Part shown: piece by piece, positions 16,959 to 26,007 of the stretch
Numbering within the stretch: the first letter of the stretch is position 1
Layout: each line of letters begins with the position of its first letter
Source of the DNA: Gammaproteobacteria bacterium UBA7449
Lineage (GTDB): Bacteria; Pseudomonadota; Gammaproteobacteria; Pseudomonadales; Pseudohongiellaceae
DNA length: 53,290 nucleotides
Direction of reading: 5' to 3'
NCBI GenBank assembly: GCA_002477465.1
Contig: DLPV01000074.1
Span: 18,478-71,767, forward strand
Translations under genes and position numbers: made by a program
The notes under the pieces: model-generated
Seen by the model: the letters and a program-made list of their open reading frames with translations, nothing else
What the model was told of the DNA's origin: nothing
The model's database searches: none

Positions 16959-18134
16959 ATGAGCTTGCAAGCCAGAGATGCGGTCATCGTTGATGGAATT
17001 CGAACCCCCATGGCGCGCTCCAAAGCAGGGGCGTTCAGAAACGTGCGGGCAGAAGAGCTGTCTGCTGCTCTGATTAATGCGCTGTTCACGCGCAATCCCG
17101 ACCTCGACCCATCCGAAGTCGAAGACGTAATCTGGGGCTGCGTCAACCAGACCCTGGAGCAGGGCTGGAACGTGGCGCGTAATGCCGCGCTGATGTCAGT
17201 ATTACCTCACTCGACCTGTGCCCAGACGGTCAACAGGCTGTGTGGTTCATCCATGTCTGCGCTGCACACCGCCACCACCGCTATTAAATCCGATAATGGT
17301 GATCAGTTCATCGTTGGTGGGGTAGAACATATGGGTCATGTTGGGATGACTTATGGTATTGATCCCAATCCGAAGGCATCAAAACACATCGCCAAGGCGG
17401 CGTGGATGATGGGTGTAACCGCAGAAGTACTCTCCAAGATGCACGGCATCGGCAGGGAGCAGCAAGATGCCTTCGCAGTCCGCTCGCATCAACTTGCCGA
17501 GCAGGCGCGACTTAATGGCGGTTTCGCCAACGAGATAGTGCCCATCGAAGGTCACAATGCCGACGGCTTCAAAGTTCTTATTGAAGAAGATGAGACGATC
17601 CGGCCGGATACCACTATGGAAGGCCTGGCTCAGCTGCGGCCGGTATTCGATCCTGCCAATGGCACTGTTACCGCAGGCACATCGTCGCAGATTTCCGACG
17701 GCGCGTCGGCCATGCTGTTGATGTCAGCCGAAAAAGCCCAGGCCATGAACTTGAACATTCGGGCCAAGGTTCGGTCCATTGGGTATGCCGGAGTTGATCC
17801 TTCTATTATGGGCTACGGTCCGGTGCCAGCTTCACTGAAAGCCCTGAAGAAAGCAGGTCTGAAAATTGATGACATCGAATGCGTGGAATTGAACGAGGCC
17901 TTTGCGGCGCAGTCACTGCCGGTCATGAAGGATCTTAATCTGCTGGATGTCGCCGATGACAAGGTGAACCTGCGCGGTGGCGCTATCGCGCTTGGCCATC
18001 CGCTCGGATGCTCAGGCACCCGGATCACTACAACCCTGTTGAACAACATGGAAAACCACGACGTGACCCTGGGTCTGGCGACCATGTGTATCGGTCTGGG
18101 TCAGGGTATCGCAACCGTGCTGGAACGGGTTTAA
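16959..18134 (+). CDS. fadA: 3-ketoacyl-CoA thiolase FadA
   Basis: A 391-residue thiolase, the beta subunit of the FadBA complex, cleaving 3-ketoacyl-CoA with CoA to acetyl-CoA and a shortened acyl-CoA. The nucleophilic Cys is in VNRLCGSSMSALH (about residue 91), and the C-terminal His and Cys are in GGAIALGHPLGCSGTR and ATMCIGLGQGIA. NEAFAAQ is the third conserved block. AGGAG lies in the 15-base gap after fadB, consistent with a two-gene operon. Confidence 0.97.
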   Translation: MSLQARDAVIVDGIRTPMARSKAGAFRNVRAEELSAALINALFTRNPDLDPSEVEDVIWGCVNQTLEQGWNVARNAALMSVLPHSTCAQTVNRLCGSSMSALHTATTAIKSDNGDQFIVGGVEHMGHVGMTYGIDPNPKASKHIAKAAWMMGVTAEVLSKMHGIGREQQDAFAVRSHQLAEQARLNGGFANEIVPIEGHNADGFKVLIEEDETIRPDTTMEGLAQLRPVFDPANGTVTAGTSSQISDGASAMLLMSAEKAQAMNLNIRAKVRSIGYAGVDPSIMGYGPVPASLKALKKAGLKIDDIECVELNEAFAAQSLPVMKDLNLLDVADDKVNLRGGAIALGHPLGCSGTRITTTLLNNMENHDVTLGLATMCIGLGQGIATVLERV

Positions 18135-18154
18135 CGGGCAGAGGTAGAGTAGTT

Positions 18155-18991
18155 TTGAGCACGGCGGATAAGGGGCGCTTTCAATTGAATCGAAGCCGCA
18201 AAAACTTGCGGCGCGATGTCGGTCGTGCGATCGCTGATTTCAACATGATTGCGGACGGCGACCTGATAATGGTGTGCCTGTCCGGCGGCAAGGACTCGTA
18301 TACCTTGCTGGATATTCTTACAAACCTGCAGCGACATGCCCCCATTACGTTTGAACTGCACGCCGTCAATCTTGACCAGAAGCAGCCCGGCTTTCCGGAA
18401 CAGGTATTGCCTGCTTACTTGGACAATATCGAGGTCTCCTACAAGATCCTGCAACAGGACACCTATTCGATCGTGACGGACAAGGTGGAAGAGGGGAAAA
18501 CTTACTGCGGTCTCTGTTCGCGCTTGCGCAGGGGCATCCTTTATAACTATGCCGAAACAATAGGGGCGAACAAGATTGCCCTGGGTCATCATCGTGATGA
18601 CATCATTGAGACGCTGTTTCTCAATATGTTTTATGGCGGAAAGTTGAAGGCGATGCCGCCCAAGCTACTGAGCGATGACAAGCGCAACATCGTTATTCGA
18701 CCTTTGGCCTACTGCAAGGAAGCGGAAATTGAACGCTACGCTGCGCTCGCAGATTTTCCGATTATTCCCTGTAACCTGTGCGGCTCACAGGACAACCTGC
18801 AGCGGCAGGCGATCAAATTGATGCTTCAGCAATGGAACAAACAGTTTCCGGGGCGCGTCGAGACTATCTTCCGTTCGATCTGCAATGTTGCGCCCAGCCA
18901 GCTGGCAGATACGAAGCTGTTTGATTTTGTTGGACTGGAGGCGGGGCGTCGCGACAAATCTGCAGAACTCGAGCTGATTGAAGTGGTTTAG
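18155..18991 (+). CDS. ttcA: tRNA 2-thiocytidine biosynthesis protein TtcA
   Basis: TtcA thiolates cytidine 32 of certain tRNAs using an iron-sulfur cluster and ATP. The 279 residues carry the PP-loop SGGKDS at 43-48 and two CxxC pairs, CGLC (118-121) and CNLC (206-209), that supply the cluster ligands; GHHRDDIIETLFLN is also characteristic. The start appears to be a TTG at 18155, with AGAGG at 18140-18144 as ribosome-binding site; the frame is open further upstream into fadA, but the family N-terminus starts here. It follows fadA by only 20 bases and may be partly co-transcribed with it. Confidence 0.93.
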   Translation: MSTADKGRFQLNRSRKNLRRDVGRAIADFNMIADGDLIMVCLSGGKDSYTLLDILTNLQRHAPITFELHAVNLDQKQPGFPEQVLPAYLDNIEVSYKILQQDTYSIVTDKVEEGKTYCGLCSRLRRGILYNYAETIGANKIALGHHRDDIIETLFLNMFYGGKLKAMPPKLLSDDKRNIVIRPLAYCKEAEIERYAALADFPIIPCNLCGSQDNLQRQAIKLMLQQWNKQFPGRVETIFRSICNVAPSQLADTKLFDFVGLEAGRRDKSAELELIEVV

Positions 18992-19134
18992 TATTCGCTG
19001 TATCTGTTGTCCGCTTTACCCGCTCCCATCACTCACATTCACACGATTTAGCAGCAGGTTGCCGCGTTTGTAGAAGCGGGCCCGCTGCCCGGCCTAATTG
19101 CCAATGCAGAAAACGTTATACACGAAGATCTATT

Positions 19135-19341
19135 ATGGAAATTCCTTACACTGAATTGTCTGCTGACGCCCTGCGTGGCGTGATCGAAGAGTTTATCTCC
19201 CGCGAAGGCACAGACTACGGGCATCAGGAATTTAGCCTGGATGAAAAGATCGCGGCGGTGATGAGGCAGCTTCAGGCCAGAGAGATTATCCTGACTTTCG
19301 ACGCCGAGACTGAGAGTTGTAACTTGGTGCGGGTCAAGTAA
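19135..19341 (+). CDS. yheU: YheU family protein (UPF0270)
   Basis: A 68-residue protein that matches the small UPF0270 family: MEIPYTELSADALRGVIEEF, then REGTDYG and a DEKIAAVMRQL helix, as in E. coli YheU. Its function is not known. It has no signal peptide or membrane segment. It stands between ttcA and the TusA-like gene with sizeable gaps on both sides (143 and 272 bases). Confidence 0.85.
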   Translation: MEIPYTELSADALRGVIEEFISREGTDYGHQEFSLDEKIAAVMRQLQAREIILTFDAETESCNLVRVK

Positions 19342-19613
19342 GAGAGCAATCGAATCCGACATATGCCGCCCGGAATCACAAGCGTGGGTTTTGAACATGA
19401 CAGGTGGAGCAGGCTCATAGACTCTGGGAAGTTACCTACCATGCTGTAGTGTGCCCGGTTGAAAAATGTTTGGGTGAGACTGGGTTGACAATTTATTCTT
19501 GCTCCGCTTTTTGCTGCGCGGCGCTTGATGTGAAGCATTTCGCTGGCTGGGAGCATAGGTTAGTATCCCTTGCTCGTGACAACGACACAAATGGCATTTG
19601 CTTATAACTTGGT

Positions 19614-19886
19614 ATGACAAAGGATCCAGATAATCTAACAGGCGAGCGACACGATTCTGAAACAGAATTAGATGCGAGCGGCTTGTATTGCCCTGAACCA
19701 GTGATGCTTTTGCATAACAAGATTCGTGATATCGCCGAGGGCGATCTGCTGCGAGTTATTGCCACCGACCCGTCCACTGAAAGAGACATCCCCAAGTTTT
19801 GCCTGTACCTGGGACATGAGCTTCTGGAAACTGGTCAAGATGGGGATAGATATGTTTATCTCATCAAGAAGAAGGCTGAAACATAG
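19614..19886 (+). CDS. TusA-family sulfur carrier protein
   Basis: A 90-residue protein with the sulfur-carrier signature LDASGLYCPEPVMLL; Cys26 in CPxP is the persulfide-bearing residue. In relatives TusA relays sulfur from cysteine desulfurase to tRNA 2-thiouridine synthesis and other sinks. The N-terminal ~18 residues are a polar extension. It is followed after 3 bases by a 5'-3' exonuclease gene and so is likely co-transcribed with it. TtcA, another tRNA thiolation enzyme, lies a kilobase upstream. True TusA versus a paralogous sulfur carrier is not decided. Confidence 0.85.
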   Translation: MTKDPDNLTGERHDSETELDASGLYCPEPVMLLHNKIRDIAEGDLLRVIATDPSTERDIPKFCLYLGHELLETGQDGDRYVYLIKKKAET

Positions 19887-19889
19887 GCC

Positions 19890-20855
19890 ATGTCCTCGCC
19901 ACAGTTTAGTCGGCCCGTTTACCTGATTGATGCGTCGATCTATATCTTTCAAGCGCATTTTTCCCCATACATCGAATGCTTCGATCGCCAGGGCGGTGAC
20001 CTGAGCGCCGTCTATGGTTTTACGCAATTCCTGCTTCAGTTTTTACGACGGGCGCAACCGCGGTATGCAGCCGTCGCACATGATGAGAGCCTTTTCTGCG
20101 GATTCAGGCATTCCCTGTGCCCAAACTATAAATCCAATCGCGAACTGCCTGATGACAATCTGGCGATGCAGCTGCAGGCCTGCGCCACGCTGTGTGAAAT
20201 TTTTGGACTGGCAGCGTTTGGCAGCAAAGTTTACGAAGCAGACGATATTATTGGCACCCTGTCCACAAGAGTGCGGGTCCATGAACAGAGTCAGCCGGGC
20301 ACTGCATCGTCTTGCCAACTTCACATCGTGTCGAAAGACAAGGATCTGGCCCAGCTCTTGAAAGCTGAGGAGGACTGCCTGTGGGAGTTCAGCAGTAATC
20401 AACGCCGATTTCGCGAGAATATTAAAGAAGAATTTGGCGTGTCCCCGGAACAGATTCCTGATTATCTTGGCCTAACCGGAGATGCGGTTGACTGTATCAC
20501 CGGGGTGCCTGGCGTTGGTGCCGTGAAGGCCAGGGAACTGCTGCAGAATTTTCGGGACATGGATGAGATCTACGACAATCTTCATACTGTTGCGCAGCTC
20601 AAGCTGCGCGGTGCCAAACGGCTCGCGGATCAGTTGAAAGCCCATCGCGACTTGGCTGAGTTGAGCCGCACCCTGGCGACTATAGTGTGTGAAGTCGATG
20701 ACCAGGCTGAGGAGTTTGGCCGGGTTGAGCTGGCGGATCTTGAAGCAGGAGTACTGGATATCGATGAGTTTCGCAGTTTTCTGGTGGAATATGGATTTGT
20801 TTCGGTTGTAAGTGAACGCCTCGTGAGCCAAGCATTGCGACTTGCGGAATCATAG
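19890..20855 (+). CDS. 5'-3' exonuclease / flap endonuclease (Xni-like)
   Basis: A 321-residue stand-alone relative of the polymerase I 5'-nuclease domain. Metal-binding acidic residues appear in order in YLIDAS, AVAHDESLFCGFRHSL, YEADDIIGTLS and SKDKDLAQLL. The helix-three-turn-helix DNA-binding segment GLTGDAVDCITGVPGVGAVK follows, as in FEN/ExoIX proteins. It is somewhat longer than E. coli Xni (about 250 residues). It is probably cytoplasmic and acts on branched DNA structures; the activity is inferred from the family. Coupled to the TusA-like gene (3-base gap), with pdxB 18 bases downstream. Confidence 0.87.
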   Translation: MSSPQFSRPVYLIDASIYIFQAHFSPYIECFDRQGGDLSAVYGFTQFLLQFLRRAQPRYAAVAHDESLFCGFRHSLCPNYKSNRELPDDNLAMQLQACATLCEIFGLAAFGSKVYEADDIIGTLSTRVRVHEQSQPGTASSCQLHIVSKDKDLAQLLKAEEDCLWEFSSNQRRFRENIKEEFGVSPEQIPDYLGLTGDAVDCITGVPGVGAVKARELLQNFRDMDEIYDNLHTVAQLKLRGAKRLADQLKAHRDLAELSRTLATIVCEVDDQAEEFGRVELADLEAGVLDIDEFRSFLVEYGFVSVVSERLVSQALRLAES

Positions 20856-20873
20856 AGGCAGCAGGGACACCGT

Positions 20874-22019
20874 ATGCGAATAATTGCTGACCAAAACATA
20901 CCGCTGCTGTCGGAATTGTTAGCCGCACACGTTGAGCTTGTGCTGGTTAATGGTCGCGAAATAAGTCCATCGGTCGTTAAAGATGCAGATGCGCTGCTTG
21001 TGCGATCGATTACCAGGGTAGATGCGCGGCTGTTAGAGAACTCGCGGGTTAGCTTCGTTGGAACAGCGACCGCCGGCGTAGATCACATCGACAGGGAATG
21101 GTTAGCGACCCGCGGTATCGGTCTGGCTACTGCAGCTGGTGCCAATGCCAGCGCAGTTGCTGACTATGTTATGGCTGCAGTGAGCAACTACATGCTTGCC
21201 GAGCAGGCTGACCCTGCAGCCCTGCGCTGCGGTGTAATTGGTGTTGGTCATGTCGGCTCAGAAGTCGCCCGCAGACTGTCGGCATTGGGTTGTGATGTCA
21301 GTCTATGCGATCCGCCGCGCAAACAGGCAGGGGATGTGGATGCCCAGGAATTTGTTTCATTGGGTCTGTTAGGCGAGTGCGACATTGTTTCGGTGCACGT
21401 ACCCCTTGTTGCAGATGGTGAACACCAGACTGAGGGGCTAATTAGCGGCAGGTTTTTGGCATCGCTGCCGCCAAAAGCGATGTGCATTAATTCTTCCAGG
21501 GGTGAAGTGCTAGATGAAGACGGTGCCATTGATGCCATGAATGTAAGGCCAGACCTCAAGCTGGTGCTGGACGTATTCCAACATGAGCCAAGCGCCAATC
21601 AGCAGTTGGTTGCGCTGGCCTTGCTTGCGACGCCTCACATTGCTGGGTACAGCTCACGGGCGAAATCAACAGCAGCCTGCCAGGTGGTCATGGCGCTGGC
21701 TGCGCATTTCAAGCTGCAGGTCTCGGCTTCACAGCAAGCTGCCGCTGAAGCTCTATCGGTTCACTCTGCGCCTGAATTGACGCTCAAAGCGGGGCAAAAT
21801 CCGTGGCAGCTGCCGGCAGCCTGTTTCGACATAAACTCAGTGAGTCAGGCCTTCAAGCAATCAGTTGCCCTTCGCGGGGGGCAGAGTGCTTTCGATCTCA
21901 TGCGCAAGGATCTGGCGACTCGCATGGAATTTTCGCAGCGAGAGATTGGAGTTGAAGCAGGCAGTAAGGAGGCTGAGCTTGTAAGCGCGCTTGGTTTTAC
22001 TGTGACCAGCAATCGCTGA
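20874..22019 (+). CDS. pdxB: Erythronate-4-phosphate dehydrogenase PdxB
   Basis: PdxB oxidises 4-phosphoerythronate in the DXP-dependent pyridoxal 5'-phosphate pathway. The 381-residue protein is a D-2-hydroxyacid dehydrogenase: starts MRIIADQNIPL, has substrate-domain FVGTATAGVDHID, the NAD-binding GVIGVGHVGSEVARRL (about residues 120-135), CINSSRGEVLDEDGAI, and the catalytic His in ATPHIAGYS. The C-terminal ~95 residues are the PdxB dimerisation domain. Last gene of a likely tusA-like/exonuclease/pdxB run; it converges on the aminotransferase gene with a 52-base gap. Confidence 0.95.
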   Translation: MRIIADQNIPLLSELLAAHVELVLVNGREISPSVVKDADALLVRSITRVDARLLENSRVSFVGTATAGVDHIDREWLATRGIGLATAAGANASAVADYVMAAVSNYMLAEQADPAALRCGVIGVGHVGSEVARRLSALGCDVSLCDPPRKQAGDVDAQEFVSLGLLGECDIVSVHVPLVADGEHQTEGLISGRFLASLPPKAMCINSSRGEVLDEDGAIDAMNVRPDLKLVLDVFQHEPSANQQLVALALLATPHIAGYSSRAKSTAACQVVMALAAHFKLQVSASQQAAAEALSVHSAPELTLKAGQNPWQLPAACFDINSVSQAFKQSVALRGGQSAFDLMRKDLATRMEFSQREIGVEAGSKEAELVSALGFTVTSNR

Positions 22020-22071
22020 GCGTGGACAGTGTAGAGGTTGGGGACATGATTCCAGGCGCTAAATGTTGATG

Positions 22072-23319
22072 TCAGACTCGATGCTGGTCCAGCACGTGAG
22101 CTACCCTCGACATCGCCTGCTTTAATTCATCAGCCCGCGGCAGGAACACAATGCGTAAGTGCTGGGTGTCCTGGATGTTAAAGGCACTGCCTTGCACCAA
22201 CAGTATTTTCTCCTGCTCCAGAATATCCAGAACCAGTTTAACGTCGTCTTCGATCTTGAAATGCGTTGGCTCAAGCCGCGGGAAAAGGTAGATCGCACCT
22301 TTTGGTTTGACACAGCTCACGCCGGGAATCGCCGTCAGCAAGTCATAGGTGGCATCACGCTGTTCCAGCAGTCGCCCACCCGGCAAGATCAACTCGTTGA
22401 TACTTTGATAACCACCTAGCGCTGTTTGAATGGCGAACTGTGCGGGCACGTTGGCACACAGGCGCATATTGCTCAGAATCTCCAGGCCTTCGAGATAGCT
22501 GGTAGCAGCTTGCTTGGCGCCGCTTATCACCATCCATCCTGAACGAAAACCCGCCAGTCGGTAGGCTTTCGAGAGACCATTAAAGCTCACAACCAGCAGG
22601 TCCTCACACAGTGAGGCGACCGGTATGTGTTTCGCATCATCATAGAGAATCTTGCTGTAGATCTCGTCGGCAAACAGGATGAGCTGGCGCTGTCTGGCGA
22701 GCTCAATGAGCTCTAGTAGCAACTCCTTGCTGTAGACGGCGCCAGTCGGGTTGTTGGGGTTGATGATAACCAGCGCTTTGGTGCGAGGCGTGATTTTGGC
22801 GGCAATGTCCTCCACTGAAGGAAACCAGTCTCCCTGCTCATCACACAGGTAATGGACCGGTGTGCCGCCGCTGAGACTGACGGCAGCAGTCCACAAGGGA
22901 TAATCCGGCGCTGGTATCAGTACCTCATCCCCATCGTTGACTAACGCTTGCATCGCCATGGTGATGAGTTCACTGACACCGTTACCCAGGAAGACATCTT
23001 CGATCTCAACATTAGGGACTCGGAGGCGCTGACATTCCTGCATCACGGCCTTGCGGGCAGAATAGAGGCCTTTGGAATCGCAATATCCCTGTGCGGCAGA
23101 CAGGTTATGGATCACATCGTAGAGGATTTCATCCGGGGCGTTGAAGCCGAAGGGGGCAGGGTTGCCAATATTCAGCTTCAGGATCTGATGACCTTCTTCT
23201 TCCAGGCGCTTGGCTTCTTCCAGCACTGGCCCGCGAATGTCATAACAGACATTGCTGAGCTTGTCGGATTGCGCGATAGCCTTGCTATAGGCGGCTGGTA
23301 GTGTTTTGGCGTGATCCAT
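22072..23319 (-). CDS. alaA: AlaA-type alanine/valine aminotransferase
   Basis: A 415-residue PLP-dependent class I/II aminotransferase of the AlaA (YfbQ) group, which makes alanine from pyruvate with glutamate. N-terminal SNVCYDIRGPVLEEAKRLE and LNIGNPAPFGFNAPDEI are AlaA signatures. The PLP lysine is K251 in SFNGLSKAYRLAGFRSGWM; NNPTGAVYS and the substrate-binding Arg in LRIVFLPR are present. Length matches AlaA (405). The upstream region is shared with the divergent msrB gene. Confidence 0.9.
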   Translation of the reverse strand: MDHAKTLPAAYSKAIAQSDKLSNVCYDIRGPVLEEAKRLEEEGHQILKLNIGNPAPFGFNAPDEILYDVIHNLSAAQGYCDSKGLYSARKAVMQECQRLRVPNVEIEDVFLGNGVSELITMAMQALVNDGDEVLIPAPDYPLWTAAVSLSGGTPVHYLCDEQGDWFPSVEDIAAKITPRTKALVIINPNNPTGAVYSKELLLELIELARQRQLILFADEIYSKILYDDAKHIPVASLCEDLLVVSFNGLSKAYRLAGFRSGWMVISGAKQAATSYLEGLEILSNMRLCANVPAQFAIQTALGGYQSINELILPGGRLLEQRDATYDLLTAIPGVSCVKPKGAIYLFPRLEPTHFKIEDDVKLVLDILEQEKILLVQGSAFNIQDTQHLRIVFLPRADELKQAMSRVAHVLDQHRV

Positions 23320-23625
23320 GAGTCACGAAATTCCGTTATCTGTTCGCGGGCAGCAGTATTCTGCCTGATTTTTGAGTAAAATCACCACTAATTTATGCTT
23401 TTGTTTCGCATTGCGGATCATCTCAAGATGCACTTTAACAGGTGGATAATTGGTTCAGAGCGACCCCTCAGGTGAGCACACGTTACTCCAAATTAGTCGG
23501 AACCAACTAGAGGAAACTCAAGCCGAAGCGGGTGTGAGAGTTCCAACTTGCCATGGTTTTTTTCAACCTGCCGTGTTGTTAAACACAGTTATGGAGTAGC
23601 TCTACTACACAAAGGAAATATCATT
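23320..23625. other. Divergent intergenic region between alaA and msrB
   Basis: About 300 bases separating alaA (minus) and msrB (plus), so it must hold both promoters. I could not identify a convincing -35/-10 pair; a short GTGTT-GTTA-AACAC inverted repeat near 23572-23585 is too small to assign. An in-frame ATG at 23548 opens the msrB frame earlier but lacks a ribosome-binding site. Confidence 0.35.
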
Positions 23626-24087
23626 ATGAACAATGACAGCGTTGAAGAGCTGAATCAGGCCAATGATGATGAATCGGTTCACGATCAGGCTATGACCGAA
23701 GCTGAATGGCGCAAGGAACTGGATCCTGAGCAATACCATGTGCTCAGAGAGAGAGGGACTGAACGGGCTTTTACAGGGAAATACTGGGACTTAAAGGACG
23801 CCGGTACCTACCGATGTGCGGCCTGTGGTGAGCCCTTGTTTAGTTCCGAGACCAAGTACGATTCGGGTTCTGGATGGCCCAGTTTCTACCAGCCAGCGAA
23901 CACCCATAGTGTCAAAGAATTGGCAGACCACTCTCACGGTATGATTCGGACTGAAGTCACTTGTGCAAAATGCGACTCTCATCTTGGCCATGTATTTCCC
24001 GATGGTCCACCTGAAACAGGGCTTAGGTATTGCGTCAACTCTGCTTCGCTGGACTTTGAGAAGCAAGAAGAGGTTGACGCTGAATAG
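23626..24087 (+). CDS. msrB: Peptide-methionine (R)-S-oxide reductase MsrB
   Basis: MsrB repairs oxidised methionine (R-sulfoxide) in proteins. The 153-residue protein has the zinc cysteines C64/C67 (CAAC) and C113/C116 (CAKC), the GSGWPSFYQP motif and the catalytic selenocysteine-equivalent C136 in RYCVNSASLDF. The ATG at 23626 has AAAGGA upstream and gives a family-sized protein; the first ~25 residues are an acidic extension. It is followed by a clear terminator at 24109-24135. Stand-alone, without MsrA. Confidence 0.95.
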   Translation: MNNDSVEELNQANDDESVHDQAMTEAEWRKELDPEQYHVLRERGTERAFTGKYWDLKDAGTYRCAACGEPLFSSETKYDSGSGWPSFYQPANTHSVKELADHSHGMIRTEVTCAKCDSHLGHVFPDGPPETGLRYCVNSASLDFEKQEEVDAE

Positions 24088-24108
24088 TTCGAGTTTATCG
24101 CGGCATTT

Positions 24109-24135
24109 AAAAGGGGCCGTGTAGCCCCTTTTTTA
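24109..24135 (+). terminator. Rho-independent terminator after msrB
   Basis: Stem AAGGGGC/GCCCCTT (24111-24117 with 24124-24130), loop CGTGTA, extended by flanking A/T pairs and followed by a run of Ts to 24134. Ends the msrB transcript. Confidence 0.88.
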
Positions 24136-24320
24136 TTGAGTCAGTGGTGGAACTCTGTTGCAATTAATGCTGTACCTCCGCATTGGGTCTCAATTAAGGT
24201 CAGGGGCACTTCACTCAAGTTTGGCGCTAAATCGTGTACAGCCCTTCCAGATGATTGATGCTGTTAATCTGATTGTATCCGAATAATCGCTTTGTAGTAA
24301 TTTAATAATCAGGAAAAGAA

Positions 24321-25674
24321 TTAGAACTGATAACGGAAGCAAGCCTGGTATCTGAACCTGGAATAATCGAATAGCTGAATGTCGCTTTTGTTGTCGGTAT
24401 AGCTTGCTTCAGCAGTAATAGTGATGCCTCGCTTGGCCTGCCAAAATCAGCCTGCAGTTAATGACTTATTGTCGTCACTGCGAACTGTGTCGAAAAATAC
24501 CGGGTGTTCACTGTCATGCTCCACATCCTGAATTGAGGCCCGCAGGAATGGCGTATGCTGGGCGTTCAGTCGGTACAGCAGGTTGTACGAGAATCCGGTG
24601 AATCGGCGACCATTATGGCTGCCGAGAGTTGGGTTTTCGGGATCTTCATCAGCGTGACACAGATTTAGAGAATGGGTGCGTTGCCCAGCGATTTTCGTCA
24701 GACCTGCGGTGAACAGCAGCTGATTGACGTCACTTAGTGAATTGGTAACGCCGGTATTGGTATCATAGCTAATCTGGGTATATGCGGCAGACAGGCTCTG
24801 ATACCAACCATTGCCGCCCACATGTTGCCAAGAGCTGTTGATGGAGACGGAATCCTGGAAGCCCTCTCCATCCAGGTTGACCTGACCCACGGCCACGCCG
24901 TGGCGGTATCTGTTCACATCATCACCCCAGGCGTAGGCGACTTCGCCTCGCAGGCTATCGATATCGAACTGGTCAGTATCAAAGTTATCTAGGTGGATGA
25001 GGCCGACATTAACGTCAAGCGAACGGTCTCGGGTGAAAGGGTAGTTATAGTACAAATTGATTGTCGTATTGGAGAATTGGTCTTCGGTTTGCTGGCCAGC
25101 CTGATCCAGCTCGATCCAGCTCGATCTGTCCAATGAGGGGCGTATCTACCAGGCCATTGCTGGTGGCGCTGTTGATATTGTCATCTGAGCTAATTACTGA
25201 GGCGATTGACCAGTTAAACGAGGCGTCTTGCTGTTTCCTGCGCGCCTCAATTAGCTGCAAGAACGCCTTGATGTTTTGCCGCACATTTTGCGGCGGGTTA
25301 TTCGTCAGGACAACGTTAAACAGGATTTCAGCAGCGGTGAGGTTGTCGGTGACAAAGTAGGCGCGAGCTAATTCCAGTCGGGCGCGTTCTCGCAGTACGC
25401 CATCGGTAGCAGTTGCAGCTACCCGTTCTAAAGCAAAGACTGCGTCATTTGGACTGCCACCTTCCAGTGCCGCAAGGCCATAAACAAAGTCAAACTCAGG
25501 ATCACCTTCCCAATCCTCAAGATTCCTCGTGCCTAGATCCAGGGCCTCCTCGAATTGACCCGTCGTGACTAACCTGTCCATTTCGGCGTATGGTGATTCA
25601 CTCTCTGCAGCTTGCGTCTACAACGGCAGGCCTAAGCTTAAAATAAAGAGCAGCAGCAGACGGTACTTTTTCAT
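24321..25674 (-). pseudogene. Broken Slam-like (DUF560) TPR plus beta-barrel outer-membrane protein
   Basis: Read from the ATG at 25674, the gene encodes a signal peptide (MKKYRLLLLFILSLGLPL) followed in frame by TAG (25618-25620) and then TQAAES, the normal cleavage end. A TPR-like helical domain follows (GQFEEALDLGTRNLEDWEG...), then SDDNINSAT and barrel strands. At 25103-25122 GATCCAGCTC is present twice in tandem; the extra copy shifts the frame, and removing one copy joins the two halves as QIELDQAGQQTEDQF. A TGA at 24447-24449 precedes the last strands, which run on to a C-terminal QF at TAA 24321. Corrected length is 447 codons exactly. The TPR-plus-barrel architecture matches surface lipoprotein assembly modifier (Slam/DUF560) proteins. 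Three lesions indicate a dead gene. Confidence 0.82.
25103..25122. repeat. 10-bp perfect tandem duplication causing a frameshift
   Basis: GATCCAGCTC occurs twice back to back, followed by a partial third match (GATCTG). Ten is not a multiple of three, so the second copy breaks the Slam-like gene's frame; deleting one copy restores it. Confidence 0.95.
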
Positions 25675-26007
25675 GTTGTTGTCCGTTATTGTTGCGAGCG
25701 CGCTGCAGTTGCTGAATGCGCTAGACCAATTCGGCTCCGTGATGTTGACATCGTATCAAAAAGCCCACGCAAGTCTCGCTTTCGTAGGCAAGAAATTTAA
25801 TGCGAGTGCAGAAAACTCAGGGCCTCTGGAAATGTGAACAGGGGTAAATTCGCACCGGTTTATTTTCTCTCATCAGCTTACAGCCTACAGGGTATTGCTG
25901 TGATGTCGGTTTGGGCAGAATATAGCCAGAGGTGAATCAGCACCTATTTGCCTGTCTCTATAGCGAAAAGCTTACGCCATGAATCCATCGGCCTATCTCA
26001 AAGGTTT
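25675..26007. other. Divergent intergenic region between Slam-like pseudogene and outer-membrane gene
   Basis: About 330 bases between two divergent envelope genes, so it should contain both promoters. A possible TTGCTG-N17-GAATAT pair (about 25895-25923, plus strand) is weak. I see no terminators, repeats or small genes in it. An ATG at 25948 opens the downstream frame early but does not give a signal peptide at the N-terminus. Confidence 0.35.

Noticed and set aside
19072..19084. GCGGGCCCGC palindrome after ttcA
   Set aside because: Ten-base GC palindrome without loop or T tract; too short to call a terminator or operator.
19342..19613. Possible gene or small RNA between yheU and the TusA-like gene (TTGACA at about 19486, open frame 19404-19607)
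   Set aside because: The TTGACA has no matching -10, the open frame has no ribosome-binding site or recognisable sequence, and no stable terminator follows.
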